This document shows positions 7,750-10,299 of a stretch of 10,299 nt of DNA, piece after piece. The position numbers were made by a program, and so were the translations under genes. The notes under the pieces were generated by a model. That model had not been told where the DNA came from. It did no database searches and worked only from the letters and a program-made list of their open reading frames with translations. How positions within the stretch are numbered: the stretch's first letter is position 1; every line of letters starts with the position of its first letter. The stretch spans positions 11,365 to 21,663 of the forward strand of contig JAAUZN010000040.1 in NCBI GenBank assembly GCA_014804565.1, given 5' to 3'. The stretch is from Lachnospiraceae bacterium (lineage in GTDB: Bacteria > Bacillota > Clostridia > Lachnospirales > Lachnospiraceae).

Positions 7750-7795
7750 TAGAAGTCGCAAAGCACGGATTTGTGAGTGAAATAGAAGTCGCAAA
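7750..7795 (+). repeat. Perfect 13-bp direct repeat pair, candidate operator of ptb-buk
   Basis: TAGAAGTCGCAAA occurs at 7750-7762 and again at 7783-7795, 33 bases apart start to start, which is close to three helical turns. The first copy covers the predicted transcription start and the second lies in the leader about 30 bases on. This is the arrangement expected for tandem sites of a regulator acting on the operon. The binding protein is not known to me. A local duplication without function is the alternative. Confidence 0.55.
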
Positions 7796-7831
7796 AAATA
7801 AATAAAATATAAAAGGAGTGGAAAAGGGAAG

Positions 7832-8752
7832 ATGAGCAAGAGTTTTGACGATCTGTTATCAAAGGTATCTGAGTGCAGCCTCAAGAAGGTTGCGGTTGCG
7901 GTTGCGCAGGACAGCGCCGTGCTGGAAGCGGTAGTTGCGGCGAAAGAGCGCAATATTGCGGAGGCGATCCTGGTGGGAGACGAGGATAAGATCAAGGAGG
8001 TAGCTGCTGCGGATAATGTGGACATCAGCGGCTTTGAGATCATTGACGAGAAGGATAACTACACAGCGGCTCTGAAGGCGGTAGAGCTGGTACATCAGGG
8101 TAAGGCGGATATGTATATGAAGGGTCTGATCGACACGAAATCCTTCTTAAAGAGCGTGCTGGATAAGGAAGTGGGCTTAAGAACAGGCAAGGCATTGTCC
8201 CATGTATGTGTTTTTGAGGTGGAGGGCATCGATCATCTTCTGTTCTTAACGGACGTTGCGTTCATGACCTATCCTACACTGGAAGATAAGGTACATATTA
8301 TTGAAAATACGGTGGATGTCTGCCATGCATGCGGCATCCCGAATCCCAAGGTAGCGCCTCTTGCAGCCGTAGAGGTAGTGAATCCGAAGATGCCGGTGAC
8401 GGTGGAAGCGGAAGAGCTGACGAAGATGTGCGAGGAGGGTAAGATCACGGGCTGCGTGGTAGACGGACCTCTCTCCTTAGACCTTGCCATCGATCCGGAA
8501 GCGGCGAAGCACAAAGGCGCGGAAGGCAGAAAGATCGTGGGTGATGCCGACGTACTGCTCTTCCCGGATATCCATGCGGGCAATCTGGTCTACAAGTGTC
8601 TGGTACATACTGCTAAGGTAAAGAACGGCAATATTCTGACCGGCACAAAGGCACCTGTGATCCTGACATCTCGTTCCGACGATTTTGAGACTAAGGTAAA
8701 TTCTCTGGCGCTCGGCGCGGTTATGGCTGGCGCTATGGCAGAGTTAAATTGA
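7832..8752 (+). CDS. ptb: Phosphate butyryltransferase
   Basis: This enzyme converts butyryl-CoA and phosphate to butyryl phosphate and CoA, the first of two steps that draw ATP from butyryl-CoA in the cytosol. The 306-residue sequence runs close to clostridial Ptb throughout: [17 protein letters not shown] near the N-terminus, [83 protein letters not shown], and [15 protein letters not shown] at the end. It belongs to the PTA_PTB family; acetyl and branched-chain acyl specificities occur in relatives, but the adjacent buk fixes the likely role. An AAGGAG (7813-7818) lies 13 bases before the ATG, a rather long spacing. The leader holds a promoter and a 13-bp direct repeat pair. The stop is followed after 19 bases by the buk ATG. 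Confidence 0.95.
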   Translation: MSKSFDDLLSKVSECSLKKVAVAVAQDSAVLEAVVAAKERNIAEAILVGDEDKIKEVAAADNVDISGFEIIDEKDNYTAALKAVELVHQGKADMYMKGLIDTKSFLKSVLDKEVGLRTGKALSHVCVFEVEGIDHLLFLTDVAFMTYPTLEDKVHIIENTVDVCHACGIPNPKVAPLAAVEVVNPKMPVTVEAEELTKMCEEGKITGCVVDGPLSLDLAIDPEAAKHKGAEGRKIVGDADVLLFPDIHAGNLVYKCLVHTAKVKNGNILTGTKAPVILTSRSDDFETKVNSLALGAVMAGAMAELN

Positions 8753-8760
8753 TTTGATAA

Positions 8761-8766
8761 AGGAGG
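8761..8766 (+). promoter_or_regulatory. Ribosome binding site deciding the buk start
   Basis: AGGAGG lies five bases before the ATG at 8772. An in-frame TTG at 8754 precedes this site, so it is not the start. Confidence 0.85.
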
Positions 8767-8771
8767 AAATT

Positions 8772-9839
8772 ATGGCAGTAAAAAGTTTGATCATTAACCC
8801 TGGTTCCACATCCACAAAAATCGGTGTGTTCGAGGATGAAACTCTCCTGTTCGAGGAGACTTTAAGACACTCTACTGAGGAGATCGCACAGTTTGAAAAG
8901 ATTGTGGATCAGAAGGATTTCCGTAGAAAGATCATAGAGGATCTGCTGAAGGAGAAAAATTTTGATATCAAGTCTTTAAATATGGTGGTGGGCCGCGGCG
9001 GCATGTTAAAGCCCATTCCCGGCGGCACCTATGCGGTGACGGACGACCTTTTGGAGGATTTAAAGATCGGTGTGCAGGGTCCTCACGCTTCTAACTTAGG
9101 CGGTATTCTGGCGAGGGAGATCGCCGATTCCATCGGTGTTCCCTCTTACATTGTAGATCCTGTGGTGGTGGATGAACTGGAGCCTGTTTCCAGATACTCC
9201 GGTGTGCCGGAACTTCCCAGAACCAGCGTATTCCATGCACTGAACCAGAAGGCAGTGGCGAAGCGCTATGCGAAGGAGACAGGGAAGGTTTACGATTCCA
9301 TGAATCTGATCGTGGTGCATATGGGCGGCGGCGTATCTGTAGGTGCGCATAAGCAGGGCCGTGTGGTAGATGTGTTTAACGCGCTGGACGGCGACGGTGC
9401 TTTCTCTCCTGAGAGAGCAGGTGCTGTGCCCAGCGGTGCACTCATAAAAATGTGCTTTTCCGGGAAGTATACGGAGAAAGAGGTTTATAAAAAGTTTGTG
9501 GGTGCGGGCGGCTTTAACGCTTACTGCGGCACCAACGACATGCGTGACGTAGAGAAGATGGTGCAGGGCGGCGACAAGAAGGCCGAGGAGATCAGAGAGG
9601 CATTCATCACCCAGGTAGCCAAGGATATCGGGTCCATGGCCTGCGTTCTGCAGGGCAAGGTAGATCAGATCCTGGTGACCGGCGGTATCGCTTACGATAA
9701 GGTGGTGACCGGCGGCTTGCAGGAGAAGGCAGGGTGGATCGCACCTATGACTATTTATCCCGGTGAGGATGAGTTGATGGCGCTTGTACAAGGCGGCCTG
9801 CGTGTCCTGAACGGCGAGGAAGAGCTGAAGGTATATTGA
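8772..9839 (+). CDS. buk: Butyrate kinase
   Basis: This enzyme transfers the phosphate of butyryl phosphate to ADP, releasing butyrate and ATP. The 355-residue product belongs to the acetokinase family within the ASKHA fold. The N-terminal phosphate loop is [11 protein letters not shown] (N9 to K16); [32 protein letters not shown] and [10 protein letters not shown] follow. The second nucleotide-binding loop is [10 protein letters not shown] (H183 to G187), with [12 protein letters not shown] after it, and the third is [10 protein letters not shown] (T303). Similarity to clostridial Buk is strong along the whole length. Together with ptb this is the kinase route to butyrate, as opposed to the butyryl-CoA:acetate CoA-transferase used by many gut relatives; whether the genome also has the latter is not visible here. 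The stop codon overlaps the next start as TGATG's first bases (ATG at 9839), so the downstream gene is probably coupled in translation. Confidence 0.96.
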   Translation: MAVKSLIINPGSTSTKIGVFEDETLLFEETLRHSTEEIAQFEKIVDQKDFRRKIIEDLLKEKNFDIKSLNMVVGRGGMLKPIPGGTYAVTDDLLEDLKIGVQGPHASNLGGILAREIADSIGVPSYIVDPVVVDELEPVSRYSGVPELPRTSVFHALNQKAVAKRYAKETGKVYDSMNLIVVHMGGGVSVGAHKQGRVVDVFNALDGDGAFSPERAGAVPSGALIKMCFSGKYTEKEVYKKFVGAGGFNAYCGTNDMRDVEKMVQGGDKKAEEIREAFITQVAKDIGSMACVLQGKVDQILVTGGIAYDKVVTGGLQEKAGWIAPMTIYPGEDELMALVQGGLRVLNGEEELKVY

Positions 9840-10299
9840 TGAAAAGAATTGAGATCAAGGAAAATGGAATCCTCATGTTGTTTGAGGTGACGGAGGAGCA
9901 GGAAATCAAGCTCCTCCATTTTTCTGCCGCGCCTTTTTCGGCAGCGGATATTTCGAAATGGGGCGGGACAGCACCCTTTACTGTGGCGGAGGTACAGGTG
10001 TCCGGTATAGACAGACCGGGAGAACGGCATGGCACCAAATATGTGCGCACGGCGCCGGGACATCGGCTGAAGCTCAAGGAGTTTCGGGATGACAGAAATT
10101 CGCTTGGCAGAAAGCTGGAGGTGGTCATGGAGGATCCGGAGACCGGCCTTACGGTTACCAGCCATTATCAGTTTTATGATGGTATTGCCGTGGTGCGCGC
10201 CTGGACGACCCTCTACAACGGCGGCGGGGAAGCGCTGGGGATCGAGTATGTTTCGTCTTTTGCCATCACGGGCATTGAGAAGGAGGGAATCAGGCTTCC
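9839..10299 (+). CDS. GH36 alpha-galactosidase, N-terminal part (3' end outside window)
   Basis: The frame from the ATG at 9839 stays open to the right edge, giving 153 residues. They match the N-terminal beta-sandwich of family GH36 alpha-galactosidases, which release terminal alpha-galactose from raffinose-type oligosaccharides. Visible traits are a RHGTKYVRTAPGHRLK segment, then RNSLGRKLEVVMEDPETGL, then TSHYQFYDGIAVVRAWTTL and a NGGGEALGIEYVSSFAI region. The catalytic barrel would lie beyond the window, so activity cannot be checked. Full family members have about 700 residues. No signal peptide is seen at the N-terminus ([13 protein letters not shown]), so the enzyme should be cytoplasmic. 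AAGG at 9828-9831 lies seven bases before the ATG, inside the end of buk, whose stop codon overlaps this start. There is no room for a terminator or promoter between them. Confidence 0.82.
   Translation, partial: MKRIEIKENGILMLFEVTEEQEIKLLHFSAAPFSAADISKWGGTAPFTVAEVQVSGIDRPGERHGTKYVRTAPGHRLKLKEFRDDRNSLGRKLEVVMEDPETGLTVTSHYQFYDGIAVVRAWTTLYNGGGEALGIEYVSSFAITGIEKEGIRL

Noticed and set aside
7075..8043. Long minus-strand open frame of 322 codons
   Set aside because: It lies across the formyltransferase gene, the promoter gap and the start of ptb on the opposite strand. The product is rich in H, R, S and L as expected of a shadow frame, and no family resemblance was seen.
8754..8771. TTG at 8754 as the start of buk
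   Set aside because: It precedes the AGGAGG site, and known butyrate kinases begin just before the INPGST loop, as from the ATG at 8772.
9096..9791. Minus-strand open frame of 231 codons
   Set aside because: It lies wholly inside buk, whose sequence is well conserved. The translation is a typical antisense shadow.

Overview
The window is a gene-dense, all plus-strand stretch of a low-to-mid G+C Gram-positive chromosome. It most resembles a gut Clostridia genome of the Lachnospiraceae type. The grounds are strong AGGAGG-type ribosome binding sites, tight operon packing, a Ptb-Buk butyrate pair very close to the clostridial enzymes, a DUF6106-type membrane protein, and a purine pathway in which PurH is replaced by two separate proteins. 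No RNA gene, insertion sequence, CRISPR array or phage gene was seen. The longest gap without a gene is about 154 bases (7678-7831).

Region 1 (1-3590) looks like the end of a cell-surface polysaccharide or teichoic-acid locus. It holds the 3' part of a SAM-dependent methyltransferase, a small unrecognised protein with a glycine-rich N-terminus and a Rossmann-like C-terminal half, a ribulose-phosphate 3-epimerase-like protein, an IspD/TarI-family cytidylyltransferase and a zinc-dependent TarJ/GatD-like dehydrogenase. Read together, the last three could make CDP-ribitol or another CDP-pentitol: epimerase to ribulose-5-phosphate, reductase to ribitol-5-phosphate, cytidylyltransferase to CDP-ribitol. 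A hairpin terminator lies between the cytidylyltransferase and the dehydrogenase.

Region 2 (3591-4215) is a single-gene unit. A near-consensus sigma-A promoter with a dyad over its start site drives a two-helix membrane protein (DUF6106-like), which is followed by a good intrinsic terminator.

Region 3 (4248-7687) is a purine module. guaB (IMP dehydrogenase) is followed by an archaeal-type PurO IMP cyclohydrolase, then by a stand-alone AICAR formyltransferase equivalent to the C-terminal part of PurH. These genes cover the last two steps to IMP and the first step from IMP towards GMP.

Region 4 (7711-10299) is an energy and carbon module. ptb and buk convert butyryl-CoA to butyrate with ATP formation. 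The buk stop codon overlaps the start of a GH36 alpha-galactosidase gene that runs off the right edge. Ahead of ptb is a good promoter and a perfect 13-bp direct repeat with copies 33 bp apart, one over the predicted transcription start, which looks like an operator.

Most of the window is ordinary metabolism. The points most worth a second look are the pentitol-type gene set, the split PurH next to guaB, and the repeat pair ahead of ptb-buk.
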